A stretch of DNA of 19,939 bases. Origin: Oscillospiraceae bacterium. Lineage in GTDB: Bacteria; Bacillota; Clostridia; Oscillospirales; Oscillospiraceae. The stretch spans positions 1 through 19,939 of the forward strand of contig JAISKU010000015.1 in the NCBI GenBank assembly GCA_031261245.1, given 5' to 3'. Below the pieces are notes generated by a model. That model was not told the DNA's origin and did not search any database. It saw nothing but the letters and a program-made list of their open reading frames with translations. Below, one piece after another: positions 7,014 through 14,763 of the stretch; positions within the stretch are counted from its first letter, which is position 1, and each line of letters begins with the position of its first letter. The position numbers were made by a program, and so were the translations under genes.

Positions 7014-7655
7014 ATGTACACAACAACCCGCGCGCTCGTGCTCCGCAGCGTCGAGTATAAGGAAGCCTCGCGAATCCTCACCGTCCTCACCGATACGGAC
7101 GGTAAGCTCACCGTGTCCGCGCGCGGCGCAATGCGCAAAAACAGCCGCGTCATGGCGGCCGTCCAGCCGCTTGTGCTCTCCGAGATGACGCTCTCAAAAA
7201 ACCGCGACCGCTACACCCTGACCGAGGCGCACGTGATAGAGCAGTTTCGCGAGCTGTCGGAGGACTTGTCGCGTTTCGCGCTCGGCGTGTACTTCGCGGA
7301 GCTGCTTGAGGCCGTGTCCGACGAGGACAGCCCAAGCCCGGAGCTGCTGCCGCTCGGCCTGAACGCGCTTTACGCCCTCGCCGTCGGCGAGAGGCCAAAC
7401 GCGCTCGTCAAGGCGGCGTTTGAGCTTCGCCTGATGTGCGTCTCGGGCTACTTACCGGAGCTCGCCGGGCTGCGCGCCGACGCGGACACGCTCGCGGCGA
7501 TACGCTACATAACGACGTGCGACGCGAAGCGCCTGTACGCGTTTGAGCTTGAAAAGCCGAAAAACCTCGCGAGGTTCGCCGAGACCTACGTTACGGAGCA
7601 ACTGGAGCGCGGGTTCGGGAGTTTGGATTATTATAAAAAGGTTGCATCAATATGA
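7014..7655 (+). CDS. recO: DNA repair protein RecO (short form)
   Basis: RecO loads RecA onto SSB-coated single-stranded DNA with RecR and anneals complementary strands. The N-terminal OB fold is typical (TTRALVLRSVEYKEASRILTVLT ... GKLTVSARGAMRKNS), and the helical C-terminal part follows. Length is 213 residues against the usual 240-255. The difference falls where most bacterial RecO proteins carry a four-cysteine zinc finger: after FELRLMCVSGYLPEL the protein goes directly to the last helices, with no CxxC pairs. The ATG at 7014 has an AGGTAA stretch just upstream that overlaps the end of the RAYT gene. The stop overlaps the mutS2 start (ATGA). Position after era is the normal firmicute arrangement, with the RAYT gene as the intruder. 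Confidence 0.92.
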   Translation: MYTTTRALVLRSVEYKEASRILTVLTDTDGKLTVSARGAMRKNSRVMAAVQPLVLSEMTLSKNRDRYTLTEAHVIEQFRELSEDLSRFALGVYFAELLEAVSDEDSPSPELLPLGLNALYALAVGERPNALVKAAFELRLMCVSGYLPELAGLRADADTLAAIRYITTCDAKRLYAFELEKPKNLARFAETYVTEQLERGFGSLDYYKKVASI

Positions 7656-10027
7656 CACTGTACGAAAAATCACTACGCACGCTGGAGCTTCCGGCGGTGC
7701 TGCAAAAGCTCGCCGACGAGGCCGTGTCGCAGACCGCGAAGGACGCGGCGCTCGCGCTGCTGCCCGTCGCGGACGTCTACGAGGCGCGCTACCGCCTCGA
7801 GGAGACGACGGCCGCCCGCACGATGATGAACGCCAAGGGCGCGCCGGGCTTCACCGGCGTGCGCGATATCCGCGCCTCCGTGCGCCGCGCCGATATCGGC
7901 GGTATGCTCAACACGACGGAGCTTCTGGAGATCGCGTCACTCCTGCGGTGCGCGGCGGAGGCCGTCGCGTACTCGGGCGACCGCGCGGAAAAGACGGTCA
8001 TAGACCACCTCTTCTTCGGCGTGCGCGCGAACAAGTACCTCGAAAACAAGATATCCGGCTCCATAATCGGTCAGGAGGAGATTGCCGACGCGGCGAGCGC
8101 GGAGCTCGCGGATATCCGCCGCCACATGCGCGTCGCGGGCGACAAAATCCGCACGTCGCTAAACAGAATCATCACGTCGCCCACGTACCAAAAGGCTCTT
8201 CAGGAGCCGATAATCACCGTAAAAAACGACCGCTACGTCGTCCCCGTCAAGGCCGACCACAAGTCGAGCGTCCCCGGCCTCGTCCACGACATCTCAAGCT
8301 CCGGCGCGACGCTCTTCATCGAGCCGATGGGCGTCGTGCAGATAAACAACGAGATACGCGAGCTCATGGCGAAGGAAAAACAGGAGATCGACCGCATTCT
8401 CATAGAGCTGTCCGCCGAGGTGGCGAGCTTCGGCGCGGACATTGTGTCCGACTTTGAGACGCTCGCGCAGCTCGACCTCATCTTCGCGAAGGCGAAGCTG
8501 TCCCAAAAGCAAAACGCGCACGAGCCGGAGCTCGTCGAGGACGGCGGCCTCGTCCTGCGCCGCTGCCGCCACCCGCTGCTTGAATCGCACAAGACCGTCC
8601 CGACGGACTTGAAGCTCGGCGGCGAGTTTGACACGCTCGTCATCACCGGCCCGAACACGGGCGGCAAGACGGTTGCGCTCAAAACCCTCGGCCTGTTCTG
8701 CGCCATGGCGCAGTGTGGCCTGCACATCCCCGCCGAGTCCGACAGCCGTATGCCCGTTTTCACGAAAATCCTCGCCGACGTCGGCGACGAGCAGTCGATC
8801 GAACAGTCCCTCTCCACGTTCTCCTCGCACATGACGAACATCGTCAAAATCCTCGCGGAGTGCGAACCCGGAACGCTTCTGCTGTTCGACGAGCTCGGCG
8901 CGGGCACCGACCCCGTGGAGGGCGCGGCGCTCGCGAGATCCATAATCGAGTACGCCCGTCGCCGAGGCTCGCTCGTCGCCGCGACGACGCACTACTCGGA
9001 GCTGAAAATCTACGCCCTCGCGCAAAAGGGCGTCGAAAACGCGTCGTGCGAGTTCGACGTGGAGACGCTCCGCCCGACGTACAGACTGCTGATCGGCGTC
9101 CCCGGCCGCTCAAACGCGTTCGCGATATCGGAGCGCCTCGGGCTGCCGAAATCCGTCATCGCCGACGCGAGCGATAGGCTCTCGGGCGAGACGGCGACGT
9201 TTGAGGAGGCCGTCGGCCACCTCGAAAAAGCCCGCCACGACGCCGAAAATGACCGCGACGAGGCGTACAAGCTCCGCGCCACAGCGGAGCGCGACGCGCG
9301 CATCGCCGAAAAGTACCGCGCGGAGCTTGAGCGCGACCGCGAAAAGCTCGTCACACAGGCGCGCCGCGACACGCAAAAGCTCATTGACGAGACGCGCGCC
9401 CACGCCGACGCGATAATCGAGGAGCTGCGCGAGATTCGCCGCGCCGCTCGTGACGACGGCGAATTTTCGGGCATCAACGAGGCCGTGCCCGACATTTTAC
9501 GCGAGCTCAACGAGATGGAGGGCGACGGTGACACGGGCGCGCGCGACATCGACGACTTGCCCGACGGTCGCCACGCGAAGCCCGGCGACCGCGTACGTCT
9601 GCTCAAATTCGACACGCTCGCCGACGTGATCTCCGTGAACGGCAACACGCTCGAGCTTCAAGCCGGCTCCATGAAGATATCCGCAAAAGCCGACGAGGTG
9701 CGCATGGCGCCCGAAAGCGCCAAGCAAAAAAATAACGCCCCCGCCGCGCCGAGGACGTCAATCGCCGCCGAAACCCGCGCGTCCGTCGCGGCGGAGATCG
9801 ACTTGCGCGGCATGATGAGCGACGAGGCGATCGCGGTCATGGAGCGCTATCTCGACTCCGCGCGCCTCGCGAATCTCGAGACGGTCACGATAATCCACGG
9901 CAAGGGCACGGGGGCGCTCCGCGCGGCGGTGCAGGCCGCCCTCAAGCGCGAACCGTTCGTCAAATCCTTCCGCCCCGGCCGCTTCGGCGAGGGCGAGATG
10001 GGCGTCACCGTCGTGGAGCTGAAATAA
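7652..10027 (+). CDS. mutS2: Endonuclease MutS2 with Smr domain
   Basis: MutS2 family ATPase. In Firmicutes these proteins act on recombination intermediates and, as shown for Bacillus, on collided ribosomes. Of its 791 residues, the N-terminal part forms the lever/core domains (about 1-300). The ABC-type ATPase domain follows with Walker A GPNTGGKT (333-340), Walker B LLLFDELGAGTD (409-420) and TTHYSELK. A long charged coiled coil covers about 515-600. A KOW-like segment at about 640-690 (PGDRVRLLKFDTLADV) precedes the C-terminal Smr nuclease domain (716-791) with its DLRG and HGKGTGALR motifs. Nothing is missing. Translational coupling to recO (ATGA overlap) makes it part of the long cluster, together with YbeY, Era and PhoH of ribosome metabolism. 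Confidence 0.97.
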   Translation: MTLYEKSLRTLELPAVLQKLADEAVSQTAKDAALALLPVADVYEARYRLEETTAARTMMNAKGAPGFTGVRDIRASVRRADIGGMLNTTELLEIASLLRCAAEAVAYSGDRAEKTVIDHLFFGVRANKYLENKISGSIIGQEEIADAASAELADIRRHMRVAGDKIRTSLNRIITSPTYQKALQEPIITVKNDRYVVPVKADHKSSVPGLVHDISSSGATLFIEPMGVVQINNEIRELMAKEKQEIDRILIELSAEVASFGADIVSDFETLAQLDLIFAKAKLSQKQNAHEPELVEDGGLVLRRCRHPLLESHKTVPTDLKLGGEFDTLVITGPNTGGKTVALKTLGLFCAMAQCGLHIPAESDSRMPVFTKILADVGDEQSIEQSLSTFSSHMTNIVKILAECEPGTLLLFDELGAGTDPVEGAALARSIIEYARRRGSLVAATTHYSELKIYALAQKGVENASCEFDVETLRPTYRLLIGVPGRSNAFAISERLGLPKSVIADASDRLSGETATFEEAVGHLEKARHDAENDRDEAYKLRATAERDARIAEKYRAELERDREKLVTQARRDTQKLIDETRAHADAIIEELREIRRAARDDGEFSGINEAVPDILRELNEMEGDGDTGARDIDDLPDGRHAKPGDRVRLLKFDTLADVISVNGNTLELQAGSMKISAKADEVRMAPESAKQKNNAPAAPRTSIAAETRASVAAEIDLRGMMSDEAIAVMERYLDSARLANLETVTIIHGKGTGALRAAVQAALKREPFVKSFRPGRFGEGEMGVTVVELK

Positions 10028-10048
10028 GTGCCGAAAGGACGGCAGCAG

Positions 10049-10688
10049 ATGAAAAAACTCACTCTCGCTTGCGCGCTTCTCCTGCTCCTCTCCGCGTGCA
10101 GCGCGCCGGAGCCGATCCCCGAGGTCACGCCGACGCCGTTTCGCGACGAGTATTTTTACCGGGAAGCTTTAGACACCATGGCAAAGGAGCGCGGCTGGAA
10201 AACCGTGTTTGACGCGTTAGATGGCAGCACAACTCGCCGCGACGAGGACATTGCCGGCGAATACCTTTGGGATTTTGACGGCGACGGAGCCGCCGACACG
10301 CTCACAATCACCGTGACGCGCGATTTTCCCGACGCCGAGGACGATTTTAATTACCCGCTTCAACTCACAATGACAATAAGCGGCAAGAGCTACGTCTATG
10401 AGGACACGTTTAATGACGGGATTTTTCTGGCAGTGCTTGACCTCGACAAAAAAAGACGGTTGCATGGATATTGTCGTTGTCCACTCAGGTTTGGATATAG
10501 GTTTGATCAGCTATATCTTTCGCTATGACGGGGAGAAAATCTTTGAATACGCCCAAATAAATCATGTTTTCATGTCCTATTATGACGGAGACGGTAAAAT
10601 ATTCTTTGTTGACTTGCGCGAAAACGCGCCGCCGAGCATATACGCACTGGACATCAACACGCTTGAAGATACGGTTTTGGATATGTAG
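10049..10688 (+). pseudogene. Lipoprotein with Asp-rich repeats, split by a frameshift
   Basis: Unrecognised secreted lipoprotein. The signal peptide MKKLTLACALLLLLSAC carries a clear lipobox (LSAC), so the protein would be anchored outside the membrane after lipid attachment to the Cys. The linker is Pro/Thr-rich. Then come calcium-loop-like motifs, DFDGDGAADTL, DLDKKDGCMDI and YDGDGKIFFVD, reminiscent of FG-GAP/VCBS-type repeats. The frame breaks at a run of seven A's (10448-10454). Read straight through, the first frame ends at 10528 with an unrelated tail. Removing one A joins it to the second frame (to 10688), restoring DLDKKDGCMD and a 212-residue protein. This may be a true mutation, an assembly error or slippage at A7. 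The ATG at 10049 is chosen for the AAAGGA at 10034-10039 and the signal peptide. It is the last gene of the cluster, 21 bases after mutS2. Confidence 0.72.
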
Positions 10689-10690
10689 CA

Positions 10691-10716
10691 AAAATCCCGC
10701 CGTCAGGCGGGATTTT
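10691..10716. terminator. Bidirectional terminator after the yqfC-mutS2 cluster
   Basis: Perfect 11-bp stem (AAAATCCCGCC / GGCGGGATTTT) with loop GTCA, three bases after the lipoprotein stop. T-rich ends are present on both strands. It lies between two convergent genes and can serve both. Confidence 0.85.
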
Positions 10717-10720
10717 CTAT

Positions 10721-11149
10721 TCACTTCTTCCCCGTCGTAAACGCATTCCCTATCATCTCCGCCACGGGATTGCCGAGGTCGTCCGAAACCGCCATCTCAA
10801 ACACGGACATCGTGCGCCCGCCGGAGAGCCTTCGCGAGCGCGCGATAAGCCGCGTGCCGCGCGTCGCCTTGAGGTAGGAGATCGAGCACGACTGCCCGAC
10901 GGTCACGCCGACGTCCTCGCCGCGCAGAATCCCGAGGTTGCAGTGCACGGCGAAGCAGAGATCCGCGAGCGTGAATATCGCCCCGCCCTGCACGTTGCCC
11001 GCCGCGTTGCGGTGCAGCTCGCCGAGCGTCAGCTCGCACACTACCTCCTCGTCCGTGACGGAGGTTATCACCGCGCCCGTGAACGCGGCATAGCGGTCAG
11101 CCGCGAAGAAACGCCTGACCGCCTCCAAATCGTAGGAAAATCCGCTCAT
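10721..11149 (-). CDS. PaaI-type hotdog thioesterase
   Basis: Acyl-CoA thioesterase of the PaaI/hotdog family, expected to hydrolyse aryl- or acyl-CoA esters in the cytoplasm; the substrate is not evident. The active-site region reads HRNAAGNVQGGAIFTLADLCFAV, matching the family pattern H-x-N-x-x-G-x-x-(H/Q)GG-x5-AD. Its 142 residues equal the normal size. The frame is open further upstream, but the ATG at 11149 overlaps the stop of the upstream gene as ATGA, and the protein then begins where PaaI proteins normally begin. No good Shine-Dalgarno precedes it, so translation probably depends on coupling to the UroD-like gene. The shared terminator at 10691-10716 follows its stop. Confidence 0.88.
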   Translation of the reverse strand: MSGFSYDLEAVRRFFAADRYAAFTGAVITSVTDEEVVCELTLGELHRNAAGNVQGGAIFTLADLCFAVHCNLGILRGEDVGVTVGQSCSISYLKATRGTRLIARSRRLSGGRTMSVFEMAVSDDLGNPVAEMIGNAFTTGKK

Positions 11150-12195
11150 TTGCTGTAGTTTTCGCGCGAGCGGATGTAGAGCTCCTCCCGGAACGCCGGT
11201 GTGAGGAAGTGCGCGGCGTAGAAGTTGTAGAACGACGGCTTGTCGGGGCGGCAATACTCGTCGGCGTACTCGCGCGCGTACTTCCTCTGCTCCGCCTCGG
11301 GAAGCGCGTCAAAATTCTCCGGCATATCCTGCGGAAAGGCCGCGATGAGAAGCTTGTCCCCGTAGAGCTCGTATATCTTGTGCGAATCGTTCATAAGCTG
11401 CGGCGCCCACGCGTCCCAGCCCGCGGCTATCATGTTCGGCACCTGCTGAATGATGTTCCCGCACGAGTGCAGCTCACAGAATTTGCCCTTTGAGTGCAGA
11501 AAATCGGTCAGACGCCTCATGTACGGCACAAGCATCTCCTCGGCGACGGCGGGGGAGAAGAACGGCGCTTTTTGAGAGCCCCAGTCGTCGTGGATAAAGA
11601 ACGCGTGGATTTCCGGAAACGTCTTAATCGCCTTGTCGAATATGCTTATATACAAATCCGTGAGCTTGTCGAACAGCGCGTGAACCTCGGGCTGCGTGTC
11701 CTCGTCGAATATCGCGACGACTGCGCCCTCAAAGTCCATGAACGAGATCAGGCGCTCATACCAGCCGGTCTGGAACCACATCTGATTAAAGTTGTCCGGC
11801 GTGAGGTACGTGCCGTTGTTCAGCTTCGCGGAGCCCTCCCAGTCCCACTTTTCGATGTCCGGCCACACGAGCTTCTCGCGCCACTCGGAGATATCCTCGA
11901 GAAACGGCTTGCCCGGCCGCACCATGGAGCCGCCGACCTGCGGCACATACTCCCACTCGATGCCGAACATGTCCGGGCCGCCGCCCTCCGTCTCTGCGTC
12001 AAAAGGAGCGCCGCCCTCATAACAGAACGCGCGCGACACGTTGTCGGGGATTATGCGCGGCGTGAACATTCTCGCGTCCACGGCCTGCGTCATCTGCCAC
12101 CACGGCTTGCGTGAGAACACCGCTACTCCGTGGTCGTGACCATTCAGCGGCCTCTTGCCGTCAAGCTCGCGGGGATCGAATTTTGCTATGCCCAT
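11146..12195 (-). CDS. Uroporphyrinogen decarboxylase/MtaA-like methyltransferase family protein
   Basis: Member of the UroD superfamily, in the branch related to cobalamin:coenzyme M-type and other corrinoid-dependent methyltransferases rather than true heme-pathway HemE. Seen: a DDWG motif (203-206), the metal-binding motif H243-S-C245 in CELHSCGN, and overall length of 349 residues. The HxC motif is the zinc site of MtaA-like enzymes, and HemE lacks it. No corrinoid protein or activator gene is in the window, so the methyl donor and acceptor are unknown; O-demethylation of methoxylated compounds is one possibility. The ATG at 12195 has GTGAGG ten bases upstream. Transcription probably starts from the TATAAT at 12237-12242. 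The gene overlaps the thioesterase gene, implying one transcript. Confidence 0.85.
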   Translation of the reverse strand: MGIAKFDPRELDGKRPLNGHDHGVAVFSRKPWWQMTQAVDARMFTPRIIPDNVSRAFCYEGGAPFDAETEGGGPDMFGIEWEYVPQVGGSMVRPGKPFLEDISEWREKLVWPDIEKWDWEGSAKLNNGTYLTPDNFNQMWFQTGWYERLISFMDFEGAVVAIFDEDTQPEVHALFDKLTDLYISIFDKAIKTFPEIHAFFIHDDWGSQKAPFFSPAVAEEMLVPYMRRLTDFLHSKGKFCELHSCGNIIQQVPNMIAAGWDAWAPQLMNDSHKIYELYGDKLLIAAFPQDMPENFDALPEAEQRKYAREYADEYCRPDKPSFYNFYAAHFLTPAFREELYIRSRENYSK

Positions 12196-12228
12196 TCTAA
12201 TAAATCCTCACTTTCGTTTTGCTGTATC

Positions 12229-12244
12229 TGTATACAATTATACA
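12229..12244. promoter_or_regulatory. Perfect dyad over the UroD-like promoter (possible operator)
   Basis: TGTATA and TATACA are perfect inverted arms around CAAT and cover the -10 box of the minus-strand promoter. A dimeric repressor bound here would block RNA polymerase. The TGTATA/TATACA arms resemble GntR-type operators. No regulator gene lies next to it in the window. Confidence 0.45.
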
Positions 12245-12265
12245 ACGCCCGCGCGCGAAATGAAA
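12237..12265 (-). promoter_or_regulatory. Sigma-A promoter of the UroD-like/thioesterase pair
   Basis: A perfect TATAAT (12237-12242, minus) has a weak -35 TTTCAT (12260-12265) 17 bases upstream. The leader would be about 35 bases and includes the GTGAGG site. The region is divergent from the ABC-F promoter. Confidence 0.55.
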
Positions 12266-12281
12266 TATATTATTTAATTTT

Positions 12282-12310
12282 TTGCGATTTTTGTAAAGTT
12301 GTGCTATGAT
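12282..12310 (+). promoter_or_regulatory. Sigma-A promoter of the ABC-F gene, placing the start codon at +1
   Basis: TTGCGA (12282-12287), a 17-base spacer and TATGAT (12305-12310) form a good promoter. Transcription should begin about seven bases after the -10 box, near 12317-12320, which is at the ATG itself (12320). There is no Shine-Dalgarno, so the mRNA would be leaderless or nearly so. Confidence 0.6.
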
Positions 12311-12319
12311 ATCGGCGTT

Positions 12320-14191
12320 ATGATAGACATTTCGGTGCAAAACGTAGTAAAAGCCTTCGAGGTGGACAAGAACATTCTCGACGGAATCTCCTTCGACGTG
12401 GAGTCGGGGGAGCGCGTCGGCCTGCTCGGGGACAACGGCGCGGGAAAGACGACACTGTTCCGCGTCATCGCGGGCGAGCTTGAGACGGACGAGGGCGACG
12501 TGGCGCTGCCCGCGTCCAAAAAGCTCGGCCTCATCTCGCAGATACCCGTGTTCCCCGAGAGTTACACCGCCGAGGACGTGCTGCGGGAGGCGTTTACGCG
12601 TCTGTACCGCCTGCGCGCCCGCATGGAGGTGATTGAGCGCGAGATGGAGCGCGGCTCCTCTCCGGAGCTGCTGCGCGAGTACGACGCGCTCGCCGCGGAG
12701 TACGAATCCGGCGGCGGCTACACGACGGATTATGAGCTCAACCGCGTCGCAAACGGGCTCGAGATACCGCCGACGCAGCGCGCGCAGCTCTTCTCCACGC
12801 TCTCGGGAGGGGAAAAGACGCGCGTCAACCTCGCCCGCCTGATTTTGGAAAACACGGACATTCTGCTGCTTGACGAGCCGACGAACCACCTCGACATGCG
12901 CGCGACGGAGTGGCTTGAGAGCTACCTTGAGAGGTTCAAGGGCACTGTGCTCGTGATCTCGCACGACCGCTACTTCCTCGACCGCGCCGTGACGCGCACA
13001 ATCGAGATAGAGCGCGGCAAGGCGGAATTCTACGGCGGCAACTACAGCTTCTACGTCGAGGAAAAGCGCCGCCGCCGCGAGGAGCAGCAAAAACGCTATG
13101 AGCGCGAGCAGTCGGAGGCGAAGCGCCTGCAAGCCGCCGCCGACAGAATGCGCCAGTGGGGGACGCTCGACAAGGGCAGCGACGCGCTCGTCGTAAAGGC
13201 GCGCGCCATAGAGAAACGCATAGAGCGCTTGACGAAAACCGACCGCCCGAAAGCGGACAAGAAAATCAAGAGCCGTTTCGGGGAGCGCGAATTTCGCGGC
13301 GATGAGGCGCTCGTCATCAAGGGTTTGACGAAGAGCTACGACGGCCGCGTCCTGTTTGAGAATATAGACGCCGAGGTTCACGGAGGGGAGCGCATCGCGC
13401 TCCTGGGCGACAACGGCAGCGGCAAGACGACGCTCGTCAAAATCCTCATGGGCGAGGAAAAGCCCGACGCCGGCTACGCCCGCTGCGGCCCCGCCGTCAA
13501 GCTCGCGCACCTGCCGCAGATAGTCAAATTTCAGAGCATGTACCGCTCCGCGCTCGACACGGTGCTGTTCGAGACGAACTGCTCGCCGCAGACGGCGCGC
13601 AACCGCCTCGGCGCGTTCAAATTCTCCGGCGAGGACGTGTTCAAAACCGTCGGCGACCTGTCGGGAGGGGAGCGCAGCCGCCTGCGCCTGTGCATACTCA
13701 TGGACGCGGAGATAAACTTCCTGATCCTCGACGAGCCGACGAATCACCTCGACATCGCCTCGCGCGAGTGGATTGAGGACGCCGTGCGCGACTATGAGGA
13801 GACGCTACTGTTCGTCTCTCACGACAGGTATTTCACCGAAAAATTCGCCACGCGCGTGTGGGAGCTGGAGGACGGCAAATTCACCGACTACCCGTGCGGC
13901 TTCGCCGAGTACCGCGCGCTGAAAGCCGCCGCTGCCGCGCCGCAGTCCGCGAAATCCGACAAGCCGAAAGGTGAAAAGCCAAAAAGACAGACGCCGCGAA
14001 ATTCGCAGCGCCTGCTTGAACGGCTTGAACGCGAGATTGCGCAGCTCGAGGAAAAGCTCTCGGACGTCGCCGCCGCGCGCTACCTCGCCGCGTCGGACTT
14101 TGAGCGATTGCTCGAGCTCGACGACGAGGAGGCGTTGCTGAACGCGGAGCTTGAGGCGAAGATCGACGAGTGGAGCGAGCTATCTGAATAA
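12320..14191 (+). CDS. ABC-F family ATPase
   Basis: Soluble duplicated ABC ATPase without membrane domains. ABC-F proteins act at the ribosomal E site to rescue or regulate translation, and some confer antibiotic resistance. The first ATPase has Walker A GDNGAGKTT (37-45), signature LSGGEK (161-166), and LLLDEPTNHLD (182-192). The second has Walker A GDNGSGKTT (363-371), signature LSGGER (447-452), and LILDEPTNHLD (468-478). The linker between them (about 245-315) is a long charged helical pair, the P-site tRNA interaction motif. A C-terminal coiled coil lies at 560-623. The sequence does not tell a housekeeping form from a resistance form. Start: the ATG at 12320 gives the normal N-terminus; a TTG seven codons upstream overlaps the -10 box and is unlikely. 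No ribosome binding site is visible. Confidence 0.93.
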   Translation: MIDISVQNVVKAFEVDKNILDGISFDVESGERVGLLGDNGAGKTTLFRVIAGELETDEGDVALPASKKLGLISQIPVFPESYTAEDVLREAFTRLYRLRARMEVIEREMERGSSPELLREYDALAAEYESGGGYTTDYELNRVANGLEIPPTQRAQLFSTLSGGEKTRVNLARLILENTDILLLDEPTNHLDMRATEWLESYLERFKGTVLVISHDRYFLDRAVTRTIEIERGKAEFYGGNYSFYVEEKRRRREEQQKRYEREQSEAKRLQAAADRMRQWGTLDKGSDALVVKARAIEKRIERLTKTDRPKADKKIKSRFGEREFRGDEALVIKGLTKSYDGRVLFENIDAEVHGGERIALLGDNGSGKTTLVKILMGEEKPDAGYARCGPAVKLAHLPQIVKFQSMYRSALDTVLFETNCSPQTARNRLGAFKFSGEDVFKTVGDLSGGERSRLRLCILMDAEINFLILDEPTNHLDIASREWIEDAVRDYEETLLFVSHDRYFTEKFATRVWELEDGKFTDYPCGFAEYRALKAAAAAPQSAKSDKPKGEKPKRQTPRNSQRLLERLEREIAQLEEKLSDVAAARYLAASDFERLLELDDEEALLNAELEAKIDEWSELSE

Positions 14192-14194
14192 CAA

Positions 14195-14218
14195 AAGCGG
14201 CGGGTCACCCCGCCGCTT
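14195..14218. terminator. Bidirectional terminator between the ABC-F and PPOX genes
   Basis: A perfect 10-bp stem (AAGCGGCGGG / CCCGCCGCTT) with loop TCAC starts four bases after the ABC-F stop. The minus-strand side continues into TTTTGTTA. The plus-strand side has the weaker CCTGTTTTG. It can terminate both convergent genes. Confidence 0.78.
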
Positions 14219-14235
14219 CCTGTTTTGCCGAAAAG

Positions 14236-14628
14236 TTAGAACTTGATGACCTTCGGTGCGCCCGCGAACGAAGAGATCGTCGCCTCGGCGTCCTTCAGAT
14301 AGAGAACCTGCGTGTTGCCGTCGTCGGCCTTGTAGTTCGCCTGAAGCGACGGGTACGCGTCGAGCATACTCTGAATCGCCTCAACGCGCGGGTCGTCAAC
14401 GGCCGTCGCGGCGATACGGATCCACGCGCCGTCGGCAAACGCGCAAATCTCAATCTTGGGATTCGCGGCGATCTGCTTTGAGGTCGGCTTTACCTTGCCG
14501 GTCTGGATGTAGAGCTTGCCGTCGTAGATGTGATACGTGCCGAACGGGCGAACCCTTGGCTGATCACCCTCGACCGTCGCCAGATAATACGTTCCGGCCT
14601 TCTTCAAAAACTCATAGACTTCCTGCAT
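14236..14628 (-). CDS. Pyridoxamine 5'-phosphate oxidase family (FMN-binding) protein
   Basis: Small flavin-binding split-barrel protein of the PPOX class (130 residues). The N-terminal pattern with FLKKAGTYYLATVEGDQPRVRPFG followed by DGKLYIQTGKVKPTSKQIAANPKIEICAF is typical of the clostridial relatives of general stress protein 26. Members bind FMN or F420 and reduce or oxidise small molecules. The exact substrate is unknown, and it is not a full-length PdxH. GGAGG lies ten bases before the ATG, and a strong promoter precedes it, so it is probably transcribed alone. It ends at the terminator shared with the ABC-F gene. Confidence 0.88.
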   Translation of the reverse strand: MQEVYEFLKKAGTYYLATVEGDQPRVRPFGTYHIYDGKLYIQTGKVKPTSKQIAANPKIEICAFADGAWIRIAATAVDDPRVEAIQSMLDAYPSLQANYKADDGNTQVLYLKDAEATISSFAGAPKVIKF

Positions 14629-14662
14629 AACAAATACCTCCTATTTTGGTTGAATATAGTTC

Positions 14663-14690
14663 ATTATAACATGCCCTCCAAAAACCGCAA
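14663..14690 (-). promoter_or_regulatory. Sigma-A promoter of the PPOX gene
   Basis: TTGCGG (14685-14690), a 16-base spacer and TATAAT (14663-14668) with TGT before it as an extended -10. It lies about 35 bases before the ATG and upstream of the GGAGG site. Confidence 0.65.
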
Positions 14691-14718
14691 GACATTTTTT
14701 TAAGTAAGAATTCAAATC

Positions 14719-14744
14719 GAGAACCCGCCTTTCGGCGGGCTCTC
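14719..14744 (-). terminator. Terminator after the 39-residue mini-gene
   Basis: An 11-bp stem with one mismatch (GAGAGCCCGCC against GGCGGGTTCTC as read on the minus strand; G-T pair) with a four-base loop lies 19 bases after the TAA of the mini-gene. The trailing T-tract is weak (GATTTGAATTCTT). Confidence 0.6.
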
Positions 14745-14763
14745 CTCTATGCACATGTTCCTG

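Noticed and set aside
7543..8457. Plus-strand open frame of 304 codons overlapping recO and mutS2
   Set aside because: Extremely Arg-rich composition and no recognisable motifs; it overlaps the conserved N-terminal region of MutS2 in another frame.
12299..12301. TTG as start of the ABC-F protein
   Set aside because: It lies in the promoter spacer, upstream of the expected transcription start, and adds seven residues not expected before the first ATPase strand.
12197..13747. A long open frame of 516 codons on the minus strand across the ABC-F gene
   Set aside because: It is antisense to a clear ABC-F coding sequence, has no family motifs, and arises from the high G/C at third codon positions.
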